This document shows, piece after piece, positions 26,001 to 34,252 of a DNA stretch of 59,427 nucleotides. Made by a program: the position numbers and the translations under genes. This DNA comes from Bacteroidales bacterium M7 (lineage in GTDB: Bacteria; Bacteroidota; Bacteroidia; Bacteroidales; Muribaculaceae), in the NCBI GenBank assembly GCA_001689515.1, contig LUJR01000036.1:1-59427 (forward strand). Direction: 5' to 3'. A model generated the notes under the pieces. It did no database searches. It saw nothing but the letters and a program-made list of their open reading frames with translations, and was not told where the DNA came from. How positions within the stretch are numbered: the stretch's first letter is position 1; every line of letters starts with the position of its first letter.

Positions 26001-26917
26001 ACGGCACTCGTGCCATCAATCTCTACACCCACCTCTATAACGACGGCAAGAAGAATATCGAGAAGCTCACCATCAGTTACGACATCGAGAAATACCGCCA
26101 AGGTTCCAACCCTGCCGGATTTGCCGTCAAACTCTACTACTCGGTAGATGGACGCCATTGGACTGCCGCAGGTGACGACTTCAATACCTATCTCGCCCCT
26201 GACACACAGACAGCGGGTTACGCAGAAGTACCGGGCGAGACAATCAATGTCGAAGGGCAACTGCCTACCGGACTCGGACGCGGCATGGATCTCTACCTCG
26301 CATGGAACATATCCGTAGCTTCAGGCTCGGCTGCCAACCACGCCATGGCTCTTGCCATCGACAATGTGACTCTGACCGGAGAGCTCCCCGAAGTGCCGGT
26401 ATGCCACCATTACATCTACGTAGAGGACTGCACAGGCTGGGATTCCCTCGGACTTTATGCCTACGGCGACTCCGAACTGTGGGGTGCATGGCCAGGACAG
26501 GCTCCCATTGACGAGCGTGATATTGACGGCACCGTGTACAAGGTCTTCGGTCTTGACACTGACACCGGCAGCTACAACCTCATTTTCAATAACTGGAACA
26601 ACGGTTTGCAGCTCCCCGACTATCCCATCGTGGCAAATCGTGACTACTACTTCCGCATCGATGATCAGAAAGCCGTAGAAGTAGACCCGCATTCAGGTAT
26701 CGCCGACATTGCCGTTGACAATGGATTCGTCACCCTGTCAGGCAACATCATCTATACTTCCACCCTCTCACAGTTCACTGTGTGGAACTCCTGCGGAGTC
26801 CGCGTGGCATCGGCTTCAGGAGTGGAATTTGACCTCAACACCCTTCCTCAGGGGATGTATGTCATCAAATGCACCGCACCCTCTGACGCTGCGACCCTCA
26901 AAGTGATGCGCCAGTAA
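23006..26917 (+). CDS. large secreted modular protein with SGNH-hydrolase-like domain, carbohydrate modules and a T9SS-type tail
   Basis: 1303 residues. Signal peptide (about 1-26, ending ASAFEL). A beta module at about 38-250 is repeated at about 915-1125: both copies read YSGGV-LPSNAKNG-WNFG and contain LTLSYAIEKYREG/LTISYDIEKYRQG. Two SusE/F-like glycan modules lie between (about 365-460, starting GIYLRGEVNSWNN; about 470-575, starting VYVIGDFNGWN). The centre (about 595-810) is SGNH/DUF4886-like: LSLNNSLIHYND, IILQEQSSLPR, IILPVNWAYSS, and SDDRHPTPLSTYMAA for the Asp-x-x-His. Then an Ig-like domain, the second beta module, a CBM26-like module (about 1133-1228) and a C-terminal domain with GMYVIKCT. 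Probably a surface or secreted esterase acting on acylated glycan; enzymatic activity is inferred. Confidence 0.75.
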   Translation: MLFHNFLRKCSTTALTALLACQAASAFELSPTSPTGSENFNSMWDASASTPLLAMPTDWKVERQMNAPRTVGSWTAATDQLMYSGGVALPSNAKNGTWNFGSSTDESDRAIGGLSTTVANGTRCVNVMTKVTNASDAPIDRLTLSYAIEKYREGANVAGYSVQLYTSPDGESWQSAGEAFYTPFAPDGATAGADIVPISTVKVENKTMMTDIPAGATMYLAWNISVSSGSSPDKAMALAIDDVSVTAGFNSGDMHYVFVENASGAKQLSLYSTSSDHFAQKPGEAPEMSKTLNGVTYWGWTLGGTLPANIHLTDGSAYDTDGFTLSSDRDYYLCASPTGISEISDPESYTGWVNPDLPPFTPSGIYLRGEVNSWNNLDGWEFSDEGNGVYVLYDKTLNGAFKIADDSWSSACNYGSNGTNIAADAPYQLQSGTDANISCGSNLFDCKRIVLNITTSGEATLLLESNDDPTGLTTVYVIGDFNGWNYMNTSGALNLDNADNLFKGRISMKAGDNGTSRWRIYQRLGMGGVWGAATEGENSLSGTLVKGSNISVATAPATYDVTFNIETGAYTLTAVESQITDITLSPADVVLMRTMPETVKVLSLNNSLIHYNDQHEVFNAIAESMGKDASWTRHTLLGKSLATHWDEGDGLAADGTPGAKMMVRSDAWTHIILQEQSSLPRTNPAAFRESVAKWVGYIREYCPNPNAVIILPVNWAYSSDWENFTAYNKMFIDNYMDVAAEFGLIVCPVANAYQNVFETEGTHGIAPWFSDDRHPTPLSTYMAACMEYGLIYGQDPTEISWHTEGLIDTEAASMRTYASSALKSVTNYVDHINGKIHYKVAMIDDFGLEYAPEGDVAYTVSGGGSVDKDGCFTSDGTAGEFEVTAKAGNFSKSAKIKVADCVTEVESYPAIYMNQDNLTISEDFDTMGDAADAALPEAWRIDRQTVEPRTLGAYGVALTNTAYSGGVNLPSNAKNGIWNFGNGESADRAVGGITTGVDNGTRAINLYTHLYNDGKKNIEKLTISYDIEKYRQGSNPAGFAVKLYYSVDGRHWTAAGDDFNTYLAPDTQTAGYAEVPGETINVEGQLPTGLGRGMDLYLAWNISVASGSAANHAMALAIDNVTLTGELPEVPVCHHYIYVEDCTGWDSLGLYAYGDSELWGAWPGQAPIDERDIDGTVYKVFGLDTDTGSYNLIFNNWNNGLQLPDYPIVANRDYYFRIDDQKAVEVDPHSGIADIAVDNGFVTLSGNIIYTSTLSQFTVWNSCGVRVASASGVEFDLNTLPQGMYVIKCTAPSDAATLKVMRQ

Positions 26918-26936
26918 ACCCATCCACATAATCTGA

Positions 26937-26986
26937 CAAATCCTGTATCAGTTCACAACGGCTGATACAGGATTTGCCACGTTTTT
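26937..26986 (+). terminator. Rho-independent terminator after the modular secreted protein
   Basis: A perfect 15-bp stem CAAATCCTGTATCAG/CTGATACAGGATTTG with a 10-nt loop, then CCACGTTTTTATC. It lies 20 nt after the stop. Confidence 0.8.
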
Positions 26987-27062
26987 ATCATCCTTCAGAT
27001 AAATTTCAAGCGCAACATACGTGTATTACAGCACAATGGAGTTATTTTGACGGAATTTTTCG

Positions 27063-27070
27063 TATATTTG
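27063..27070 (+). promoter_or_regulatory. -7 box of secDF
   Basis: TATATTTG fits TAnnTTTG and would give a ~70-nt leader. The nearest TTTG (27046-27049) is only 13 nt upstream, closer than the usual 19-20, so the -33 element is unclear. Confidence 0.4.
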
Positions 27071-27146
27071 CAAGCTGATTAATCTATTGCCAGCGAAATC
27101 AATTAATTATTAACACAATACATCTTTAAAATCACCTAACCATCAC

Positions 27147-30029
27147 ATGCAAAGCAAAGGAACTCTGGGAAGCGTTGTCGCAGGCGTAATTGCGATATTC
27201 CTGGTGCTCGTGTGCCTTTTTTACCTTAGCTTCACTCTGGTTACCAACCACTATGAGGATAAGGCAGAAGCCTATGCACTCACAGCCTCCAACGGCGACA
27301 CTAAAGCCGACGCTTACCGTGAAGCAAAAAAGATGTTCATGGACTCCATCGGCAAAGAGAAGGTGTTCATGGGCTACACATTCAATGAAGTACAGAAACT
27401 CGGCGTAGGTCTCGGCCTCGACCTTAAGGGCGGTATGAACGTCACCCTGCAGGTATCGGTGCCCGACATCCTCCGCTCGATGGCAAATGCCGACGGCAAC
27501 CCCTACTTCAACGAAGCCATCGCAAAGACCGATTCAATCGTCAAAGCTACCCGCACCAACGATTACGTGTCGACATTCTGCAAGGAGTATCAGAAACTTG
27601 ACCCGCAGGCTGACTTCTCCATCCTGTTCAAAGACCAGGTGAAGCGCGGCGAAAACCTCTCGCAGGTCGAGGCTACCCTCAAGCAGGAGGTCAAGGACCG
27701 CGTGAGCAGCTCTACCAACGTGCTCCGTAACCGTATCGACCAGTTTGGTGTCGTAGCCCCCAATATTCAGGAACTTGAAAATGACGGTCAGATCCTCCTT
27801 GAGCTCCCCGGCGTAAAGGAGCACGACCGTGTGCGTGACCTGCTCAAAGCATCTGCCAACCTCGAATTCTATGAGACATACAACGTCTCTGACCTCCAGA
27901 TGCCCCTGTCTCAGCTTGACAACGAGCTCCGCGCCGACAGCACCGCAGCAGCCAACACAGGTCTATTCGGTCTGTTCCTGCAGCCCGGACAGGGCATCAC
28001 AGTGGGCTATGCCCTCGCCAACCAGCGCGCAGCTATCGACAAGGCTCTTGAAAGTCCCGCTGCCAAGCGTCTGCTTCCCAACAACGTGAAATTCGCATGG
28101 GAACGCCAGCCGCAGACCATCGAAATCACCGACTCTACATCTGGCCGCAACCGCAAGGTAGATATGTACCAGCTCATCGCGCTCAAGACCCTCAACGGCA
28201 AGCCCGCCCTCTCTGGCGACGTTGTGACCAGCGCCAATGCTGACTATGACACACGCAACGGCAACTATGTCAGCATGTCAATGAACGCCACAGCTGCCAA
28301 ACAGTGGGCTAACATCACACAGACCAACCTCGGACGTCCCGTAGCCATTGTGCTTGATGACCAGGTTTACTCTGCCCCCAACGTCAACAGCGTTATCGAA
28401 GGCGGCAACAGCCAGATTACAGGCAATTTCTCCACCGACGAGGCTAAGGACCTTGCCAACGTGCTCAAGAGCGGTAAGATGGCAGCCAAGGTCAACATCA
28501 TCTCTGACACCGTCATCGGTCCGTCACTCGGTGCAAAGGCTATCCACGACGGCATCTGGTCGTTCATCATCGCCCTCGTGCTCCTGATGGTGTTCATGTG
28601 CCTCTTCTACGGCATGATACCCGGACTTATCGCCAATGTAGGTCTTATCTGCAACATCTTCTTCACATTCGGCATCCTGGCATCGTTCCAGGCAGTGCTT
28701 ACACTCTCCGGTATAGCAGGTATCGTGCTTGCACTCGGTATGGCTGTCGATGCCAACGTGCTTATCTTTGAGCGCGCCAAGGAAGAGCTCCGCGCCGGCA
28801 AGAATGCACGCACAGCCATCGCTGACGGTTACAGCAATGCGTTCTCTGCCATCTTCGACTCTAACCTGACATCTATCATCACCGGTGTAATCCTCCTCCT
28901 CTTCGGTACTGGTCCTATCAAGGGCTTCGCCACCACACTTATCATCGGTATCATCTGCTCGTTCTTCACTGCAGTATATCTGACACGTCTGATATTCATC
29001 GCCGGTGCCAAGAGCAAGACCTTCCAGAACCTCAAGTTCACAACCGCTCTGAGCGAAAAGATTTTCCACAAGACATCTATCAACTTCCTCGGTGCCCGCA
29101 AGGCAAGCTTCATGGCTGTGATAGTATTCGTGGCAGTCATCATCATCTCGTTCTTCGTGCGCGGGCTCAACCAGGGCATCGACTTCTCTGGCGGTCGCAA
29201 CTATGTGGTACAGTTTGACCACCCCGTGCAGACACATGAGCTTGACGCCAAGCTGACACCCCTCTTCGGCGGTGCACAGGTCAGCGTAATCTCTATCGAT
29301 GACAATACCAAGGTACGTATCTCTACCAACTACAAGATTGACTCCAACGACGAAGGCGTAGACCAGGAAATTACCGAAATCCTCTACAACGGTCTCCAGT
29401 CAGAGCTCAACGGCATGTCGATGACCGACTTCTCAACCACCAATGAGAATGTAGGTATCATGTCATCACAGAAGGTAGGTCCTACCGTGGCAAACGACAT
29501 GAAGGCTGAGGCATACATCGCGGTAATCCTCTCACTCATCGCCATGTTCCTCTACATCCTCATCCGTTTCCGCAACATCGCCTTCTCTTTGGGCGCGCTT
29601 GCAGCGGTAGCGTTCACAGCCTTTACCATCATCGGTTTCTACTCACTGTTCTGGGGCGTATTCCCCTTCGCTATGGAAATCGACCAGTCGTTTATCGCAG
29701 CCATCCTGACAGTGATCGGTTATCAGATCAACGACACCGTGGTGGTATTCGACCGTGTACGTGAAAACGTAGGACTCTTCCCCAAGCAGGACTTCGGAAC
29801 TACCATCAACAACTCGCTCAACCAGACACTCAGCCGTACGATCATGACTTCATGCAGCACACTGCTCGTGCTCCTCTGCATCTTCATCCTCGGCGGCGAT
29901 GCCATCCGCTCATTCATCTTCGCGATGATATTCGGCGTGGTTATCGGTACACTCGCTTCTATCTACATTGCAGCCCCTGTAGCTTACCTTACAGACCGTC
30001 GCCGCAACAAGAAGGCAGCCAAAGCATAA
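27147..30029 (+). CDS. secDF: SecD-SecF fusion protein translocase subunit
   Basis: 960 residues; SecD and SecF are fused, as usual in Bacteroidetes. The SecD half begins with a membrane span (about 10-30), then GLGLDLKGGMNVTLQV, the periplasmic P1 domain, and the six-span block with GIVLALGMAVDANVLIFERA. SecF starts near residue 640 (SINFLGARKASFMAVIVF) with LNQGIDFSGGRNYVVQF and ends with VIGYQINDTVVVFDRVREN. It uses the proton gradient to pull secreted proteins through SecYEG. It is a single-gene unit between the terminator at 26937-26986 and the paired hairpins at 30054-30187. Confidence 0.97.
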   Translation: MQSKGTLGSVVAGVIAIFLVLVCLFYLSFTLVTNHYEDKAEAYALTASNGDTKADAYREAKKMFMDSIGKEKVFMGYTFNEVQKLGVGLGLDLKGGMNVTLQVSVPDILRSMANADGNPYFNEAIAKTDSIVKATRTNDYVSTFCKEYQKLDPQADFSILFKDQVKRGENLSQVEATLKQEVKDRVSSSTNVLRNRIDQFGVVAPNIQELENDGQILLELPGVKEHDRVRDLLKASANLEFYETYNVSDLQMPLSQLDNELRADSTAAANTGLFGLFLQPGQGITVGYALANQRAAIDKALESPAAKRLLPNNVKFAWERQPQTIEITDSTSGRNRKVDMYQLIALKTLNGKPALSGDVVTSANADYDTRNGNYVSMSMNATAAKQWANITQTNLGRPVAIVLDDQVYSAPNVNSVIEGGNSQITGNFSTDEAKDLANVLKSGKMAAKVNIISDTVIGPSLGAKAIHDGIWSFIIALVLLMVFMCLFYGMIPGLIANVGLICNIFFTFGILASFQAVLTLSGIAGIVLALGMAVDANVLIFERAKEELRAGKNARTAIADGYSNAFSAIFDSNLTSIITGVILLLFGTGPIKGFATTLIIGIICSFFTAVYLTRLIFIAGAKSKTFQNLKFTTALSEKIFHKTSINFLGARKASFMAVIVFVAVIIISFFVRGLNQGIDFSGGRNYVVQFDHPVQTHELDAKLTPLFGGAQVSVISIDDNTKVRISTNYKIDSNDEGVDQEITEILYNGLQSELNGMSMTDFSTTNENVGIMSSQKVGPTVANDMKAEAYIAVILSLIAMFLYILIRFRNIAFSLGALAAVAFTAFTIIGFYSLFWGVFPFAMEIDQSFIAAILTVIGYQINDTVVVFDRVRENVGLFPKQDFGTTINNSLNQTLSRTIMTSCSTLLVLLCIFILGGDAIRSFIFAMIFGVVIGTLASIYIAAPVAYLTDRRRNKKAAKA

Positions 30030-30053
30030 CCACCTACAACACTACAGATACCG

Positions 30054-30087
30054 CGAGGGGCGGCAGATTCAAATCTGCCGCCCCTCG
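30054..30087 (+). terminator. GC-rich hairpin after secDF
   Basis: A perfect 15-bp stem CGAGGGGCGGCAGAT/ATCTGCCGCCCCTCG with a TCAA loop, 24 nt after the stop. No T run follows; it may protect the 3' end rather than terminate alone. Confidence 0.6.
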
Positions 30088-30108
30088 TGCATAAGTGAAG
30101 TACAAGTC

Positions 30109-30135
30109 TTATAAGATTTATAAGATTTATAAGAT
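30109..30135. repeat. 9-bp tandem repeat TTATAAGAT x3
   Basis: Three perfect head-to-tail copies of TTATAAGAT, then a diverged fourth and the inverse AATCTTATAA. It lies between two GC-rich hairpins in the convergent secDF/slyD gap. Copy number could vary by slippage. Confidence 0.75.
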
Positions 30136-30156
30136 TTATGAATCTTATAATATATC

Positions 30157-30187
30157 AGGGGGCGGCAGTCGTTGACTGCCGCCCCCT
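30157..30187 (-). terminator. GC-rich hairpin after the FKBP gene
   Basis: A perfect 14-bp stem AGGGGGCGGCAGTC/GACTGCCGCCCCCT with a 3-nt loop, 38 nt beyond the stop of the - strand slyD-like gene. The shared GGGGCGGCAG core makes this and the hairpin at 30054-30087 look like a matched pair. Confidence 0.55.
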
Positions 30188-30224
30188 CTTGGTTATGTAG
30201 CTAAACTAATCTGTCAAAAAACTA

Positions 30225-30809
30225 TCAGTGACAGCCACAGCCATCGCCACAGTGGTGGTCATCACCGCAGCCGCAGTGGTCATCGCTGCATCCGTCATGG
30301 TCGCAGCCACAACCGCAGCCATGCGCGGGCTGGAGCTCCTCAGGAGTAGCATCGCGCACGAGAAGCACCTCGCCATCGAAGCGCACATCCTTGCCAGCAA
30401 GCGGATGGTTGAAGTCCATCTTGACATCTGTGTCAGATACCTCAAGCACCTTGCCGTTGATACGGAAACCGTCAGCGGTCATCATTGGCACAAGAGCGCC
30501 TGTTTTGACCATCTCATCGTCAAATTTGCCATCGACAACGAAGATATCCTTAGGCAGCTCGACCACCTGCTCGGCATCATATTCGCCGAAAGCATCTTTG
30601 GCTTTTACCACGAGGTCAAACTTGCCGCCTTTTTCAAGTCCTTCTATAGCCTTTTCAAGAGGCTGTATCATGCCGCGTGTGACGCCGAATATAACACGTT
30701 CGGGGTCATCCTTATCTGATTCGTGTACGAGGGTCTGAGTGCCGTCGGAAGCCACTTCATAGAGCTTGTAACCGAGCTCGACAAACTTTCCAGGTTCAAT
30801 TTTTTCCAT
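30225..30809 (-). CDS. slyD: SlyD-type FKBP peptidyl-prolyl cis-trans isomerase with metal-binding tail
   Basis: 194 residues. The FKBP/SlyD domain comes first (PGKFVELGYKLYEV, then FGVTRGMIQPLEKAIEGLEK), with the IF chaperone insert in the middle (residues about 75-125) and PLAGKDVRFDGEVL closing the fold. The last ~30 residues are almost only Cys, His, Asp and Gly, as in E. coli SlyD, where this tail binds nickel and other divalent metals. The enzyme is cytoplasmic and helps fold proteins, in some bacteria also hydrogenase; no hydrogenase gene is seen here. Confidence 0.92.
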   Translation of the reverse strand: MEKIEPGKFVELGYKLYEVASDGTQTLVHESDKDDPERVIFGVTRGMIQPLEKAIEGLEKGGKFDLVVKAKDAFGEYDAEQVVELPKDIFVVDGKFDDEMVKTGALVPMMTADGFRINGKVLEVSDTDVKMDFNHPLAGKDVRFDGEVLLVRDATPEELQPAHGCGCGCDHDGCSDDHCGCGDDHHCGDGCGCH

Positions 30810-30884
30810 AATGTATATCTGTTGTTAATAAAATACTTGTATCAATCATTTAACACTTAAAGCGCATGTGAAGTTTACGCACCT

Positions 30885-30979
30885 GTAGGGACATGTCGTG
30901 GCATGTCGTGGCATGTCCGCCCACACCAAAAGGGAAATGGCAGCATCACTGCAACGGACATGCCACGGCATGTCCCTAC
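30885..30979. repeat. GTAGGGACATG palindromic repeat, copy 1
   Basis: 95 bp. The left arm starts GTAGGGACATGTCGTGGC and repeats the GTGGCATGTC unit; the right arm is CGGACATGCCACGGCATG followed by TCCCTAC. The arms are inverted copies around a ~35-nt core. Located between slyD and recA, both on the - strand. Related copies lie at 35484, 36077, 43913 and 44523. Confidence 0.8.
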
Positions 30980-31047
30980 AAAGACACTCCTCCATTATGA
31001 ATAAGCAGCGGGAACGTGGAAAAACCACACATTCCGGCTTAATCTTG

Positions 31048-32244
31048 TCAGTCTTCCTCCATCTTAAAGTCATCGGGGAGGTCGGCATCAAAGTCCATGT
31101 CAGGAAGTTCGTCATTGTCATCATCCTTTTCGGTGTCCTTCTTTGACTTGGCTTCTGCCTTTTTCTTGGCTTCGATAGCCTGCTTGACATCCTCGGAAGT
31201 ATTGGTCAGAGCGTCCATAATCTTCGCCTCAAGCTCTGCAGCCAGCTCAGGGTTATCTTTTATCACCTGCTTGGCAGCATCGCGTCCCTGGGCAAGTTTG
31301 GAGTCGTTATAGCTAAACCATGAGCCGCTCTTCTTGATGATTCCGTAGTCTACGCCGAGATCAAGGATTTCGCTTGCACGGCTGATACCTTCGCCAAACA
31401 TGATGTCAAACTCTGCACGGCGGAATGGGGGTGCTACCTTGTTTTTGGTGACTTTGACCTTGGTTTTCTTTCCGAGGATATCGTCACCGTCTTTGATGGA
31501 TGTGCTGGGACGTATCTCGATACGCACCGAAGCGTAGAATTTCAGCGCGTTACCGCCCGTCGTAGTTTCCGACGGACCGAACATCACACCGATTTTCTCA
31601 CGCAACTGGTTGATGAATATGCAGCATGTGTTGGTACGGGCGATGCTGCCTGTGAGCTTACGCATTGCCTGAGACATCAGGCGCGCTTGCAGACCTACAT
31701 TGCGGTCTCCCATCGTGCCCTCGATTTCACTCTTGGGCGTCAGAGCAGCCACAGAGTCGACCACCAGCACATCTATGGCAGATGAGCGTATCAGCTGCTC
31801 GGCGATCTCAAGCGCCTGCTCGCCGTTGTCAGGCTGGGATATGAGAAGATTGTTGACATCCACCCCGAGTTTTTCAGCATAGAAGCGATCAAAAGCATGC
31901 TCTGCATCGATCAGAGCACATGTGCCGCCCTTCTTCTGAGCCTCGGCAATGGCATGGATGGCAAGGGTGGTCTTACCTGACGATTCGGGTCCGTATATCT
32001 CAATGATGCGTCCGCGAGGGAAACCGCCCACACCGAGTGCATAGTTGAGCCCGATGCTGCCCGTGGAGATTACCTCCACGTTTTCCACCTTGTCATCACC
32101 AAGGCGCATGATGCTGCCTCTGCCGTGGTCTTTCTCTATCTTTGCCATCACCTGCTGCAAAGCCTGGAGCTTCGCTGCCTCTGATGATTTGGGGTCGACA
32201 GTCACTCCTGACTTGTTTTTTGATGATGATTTCTTCTTTTCCAT
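31048..32244 (-). CDS. recA: recombinase A
   Basis: 398 residues from ATG 32244 (MEKKKSSSKNKSG). An in-frame ATG 45 nt upstream lies on top of the promoter and is rejected. The Walker A GPESSGKTTLAIHAIA, the Walker B region (IDVLVVDSVAALTP) and the L2 loop FINQLREKIGVMFG are intact. The C-terminus is acidic and Asp-rich, as normal. RecA drives homologous recombination and the SOS response. It also bears on the repeat-based rearrangements suspected in this window. Confidence 0.97.
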   Translation of the reverse strand: MEKKKSSSKNKSGVTVDPKSSEAAKLQALQQVMAKIEKDHGRGSIMRLGDDKVENVEVISTGSIGLNYALGVGGFPRGRIIEIYGPESSGKTTLAIHAIAEAQKKGGTCALIDAEHAFDRFYAEKLGVDVNNLLISQPDNGEQALEIAEQLIRSSAIDVLVVDSVAALTPKSEIEGTMGDRNVGLQARLMSQAMRKLTGSIARTNTCCIFINQLREKIGVMFGPSETTTGGNALKFYASVRIEIRPSTSIKDGDDILGKKTKVKVTKNKVAPPFRRAEFDIMFGEGISRASEILDLGVDYGIIKKSGSWFSYNDSKLAQGRDAAKQVIKDNPELAAELEAKIMDALTNTSEDVKQAIEAKKKAEAKSKKDTEKDDDNDELPDMDFDADLPDDFKMEED

Positions 32245-32277
32245 TCTTATGTCTGTTTTTGTGTTCTTTTGATAATA

Positions 32278-32308
32278 CAAAGTTAGCAATTATCGTGTGC
32301 AACACCAA
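32278..32308 (-). promoter_or_regulatory. recA promoter
   Basis: On the - strand TAACTTTG (32278-32285) matches TAnnTTTG, 33 nt before the recA ATG; about 19 nt further upstream ATTGG stands where TTTG is expected. No LexA-like palindrome is evident. Confidence 0.55.
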
Positions 32309-32353
32309 TGCCCACTCCTGTTAACATTATCAAAAAGCACTGGGCATAAGCCC

Positions 32354-34078
32354 TTACTTAATCAATATCTTAGCAGGTTCTGCTACCTCCGATGTCACAA
32401 CGTAGCTGCCTGTGGCAAGCGGTATGAAATCACCGTTGCTGACACTACGCATCAATACTCTGCGTCCTGACACATCGTGGATGCTGACAGAGAACTCACC
32501 GCGTGTGCTGACCACGCTGATACCGCCGTTCTCAGGGATAAAATACGCATCGCGGTATTCATCGCCCATGATACCGTCAATAGCTCCGCTATGTGACACG
32601 GTTATCACATTGGACTCAGGCGAATAATGCTTCAGGCGGCAACTTTTGACGCTGTATGTCTCGTAGTCGCTGCCGTCAAAGTCCTCGATGGTTACGCCTG
32701 GAGCATCAGCGGTGATTTCCTCTGTTATGACCTGATTGCCCTTGTAGCGGGTGCGGGTGACAACGTAGTAGTCAACCTCTTCGCCCTTGACCGGTTCCCA
32801 ATTTGCTTTATAGGTCTTGGTGGTCAGGTCGCTGGCATCAAGTGCCACAGGAGCCGTAAGATTAGGCATCTCGCCGGCTGTACCCTTCAGCGAAACACCA
32901 AATGACCCCACGATGCCGTCACCGTTGACAAGCACACGCGCATTGCGCTCTCCCAAAGCCTTGGGGGTAAATTCTATAACGAGATTGTATCCGCCGTCAG
33001 CATTGACCTGCGAAGGCGTCAGCGATATGTAGTCCACAAGAGTGTAGTTAGAGCCTGTGGTCGGCTTGCGGAAACGGAAATCATCCTTGTCGCCCATATA
33101 GATGCGCAGATTGATATTGCCGGTAAGATCCTGACCGCGTACTTTAAGGATGGTGGTTTCTGTGTCACCGAGAGCGATGGCGTCAAAGCTCACAGGCTGA
33201 TCCTTGACAGGAGAAAACAGCATCTTGTTAAGCTCCGTAGCGTTATCTTCATAGGGAGTACCAGCCTTGTCACCCCAGATATAATCGGCAAACTCAGGAT
33301 GGTCGATAAAGGGGTTACGGTTGCCTTGGATTCTGTACACCGTTTCGTTGCGGTCAAGTTCCTTCTGGCTGACGGGGTCAAGCTTGTGCCATTCAAGCAG
33401 CAGATCCACGGCATACTTCGACAGCGAAAGGTATTGCGATGTCTCGCTTGACAGCATCCACATATAGCTTGAATTCCAGTTGTAATCTCCGTAGCAGGTG
33501 ACCATGTACATGTAGGTGCGGGCGAAATCACCCTTATACTCGTCCGATGGCTCAAACACCTTATCGGCTGAGGTACGATGCTCGGGGATAGCCTTGCCTA
33601 TCTTGACACGTCCGTTGTCAAATGTCGCGGATTCCACCTCGCCGAGAGGCCAGTTGCTCTTTGCCTGATTGGCTTTTGCCTCCGACGGATACATGTGAAA
33701 CAGGTCGACATAGGCAGGGACATTGTCATTGCCACCCCACCAGCTTTTTGGGAAACAGTGCTCACGGTTCATATTCGCGCCGAAGCGTATGCTGACAAGC
33801 ACAGGCTTGTCGCTGTACATGTCCCACCAGCACAGGCCGTCCTCGCCCGATGAGAGCCTCTTGGTGATGACATCGGTCTCTTTGAAATATTCGGGAAGAT
33901 CCTGATAGCTTGAAATTTCGCGATGGTTGCGTGCAAGTTCTTTAAGCCGCGCTTTCATGGTCGCTCCCGATGTCTTGTTGACGCTCTGATAATAATTGGC
34001 TGGGATAGCAGCCCACGCAGGCATAGTCACCAACAGCATCATCACCACCGAAAGTATCGCGGAAAAACGGTTTTTCAT
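32354..34078 (-). CDS. secreted endonuclease I family protein with T9SS-type tail
   Basis: 574 residues. Signal peptide 1-23 (…VTMPAWA). The endonuclease I domain (about 25-260) has the active-site motif NREHCFPKSWWGG and the following DLFHMYPSEAKANQAKSNWP. Two beta domains come next (about 290-400 and a fibronectin-like one about 405-490). The end (about 500-574) has SVSIHDVSGRRVLMRSVSNG and GSYVVTSE, the pattern of a type IX secretion sorting domain. It should be a secreted or surface nuclease that digests external DNA for nutrients or in biofilm. Divergent from the sigma-54 activator. Confidence 0.88.
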   Translation of the reverse strand: MKNRFSAILSVVMMLLVTMPAWAAIPANYYQSVNKTSGATMKARLKELARNHREISSYQDLPEYFKETDVITKRLSSGEDGLCWWDMYSDKPVLVSIRFGANMNREHCFPKSWWGGNDNVPAYVDLFHMYPSEAKANQAKSNWPLGEVESATFDNGRVKIGKAIPEHRTSADKVFEPSDEYKGDFARTYMYMVTCYGDYNWNSSYMWMLSSETSQYLSLSKYAVDLLLEWHKLDPVSQKELDRNETVYRIQGNRNPFIDHPEFADYIWGDKAGTPYEDNATELNKMLFSPVKDQPVSFDAIALGDTETTILKVRGQDLTGNINLRIYMGDKDDFRFRKPTTGSNYTLVDYISLTPSQVNADGGYNLVIEFTPKALGERNARVLVNGDGIVGSFGVSLKGTAGEMPNLTAPVALDASDLTTKTYKANWEPVKGEEVDYYVVTRTRYKGNQVITEEITADAPGVTIEDFDGSDYETYSVKSCRLKHYSPESNVITVSHSGAIDGIMGDEYRDAYFIPENGGISVVSTRGEFSVSIHDVSGRRVLMRSVSNGDFIPLATGSYVVTSEVAEPAKILIK

Positions 34079-34252
34079 GCAGAAATACGAGAATGAGAGT
34101 TAAAATGAAAATCAATTTATAAATATACGGAACTGCAACTAAATCATTGTCACAGAATACATAAGTTATGCAAAAATAACAAATGTTTGCGACAACGGCT
34201 GTGCCGAAACAGATAAATGTTGTAAATTTGTTTCTAATAAAACTTAATCACG

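Noticed and set aside
31048..32289. RecA with 15 extra N-terminal residues from the ATG at 32289
   Set aside because: That ATG is upstream of the -7 box TAACTTTG; RecA proteins start with the Lys-rich segment beginning at 32244.
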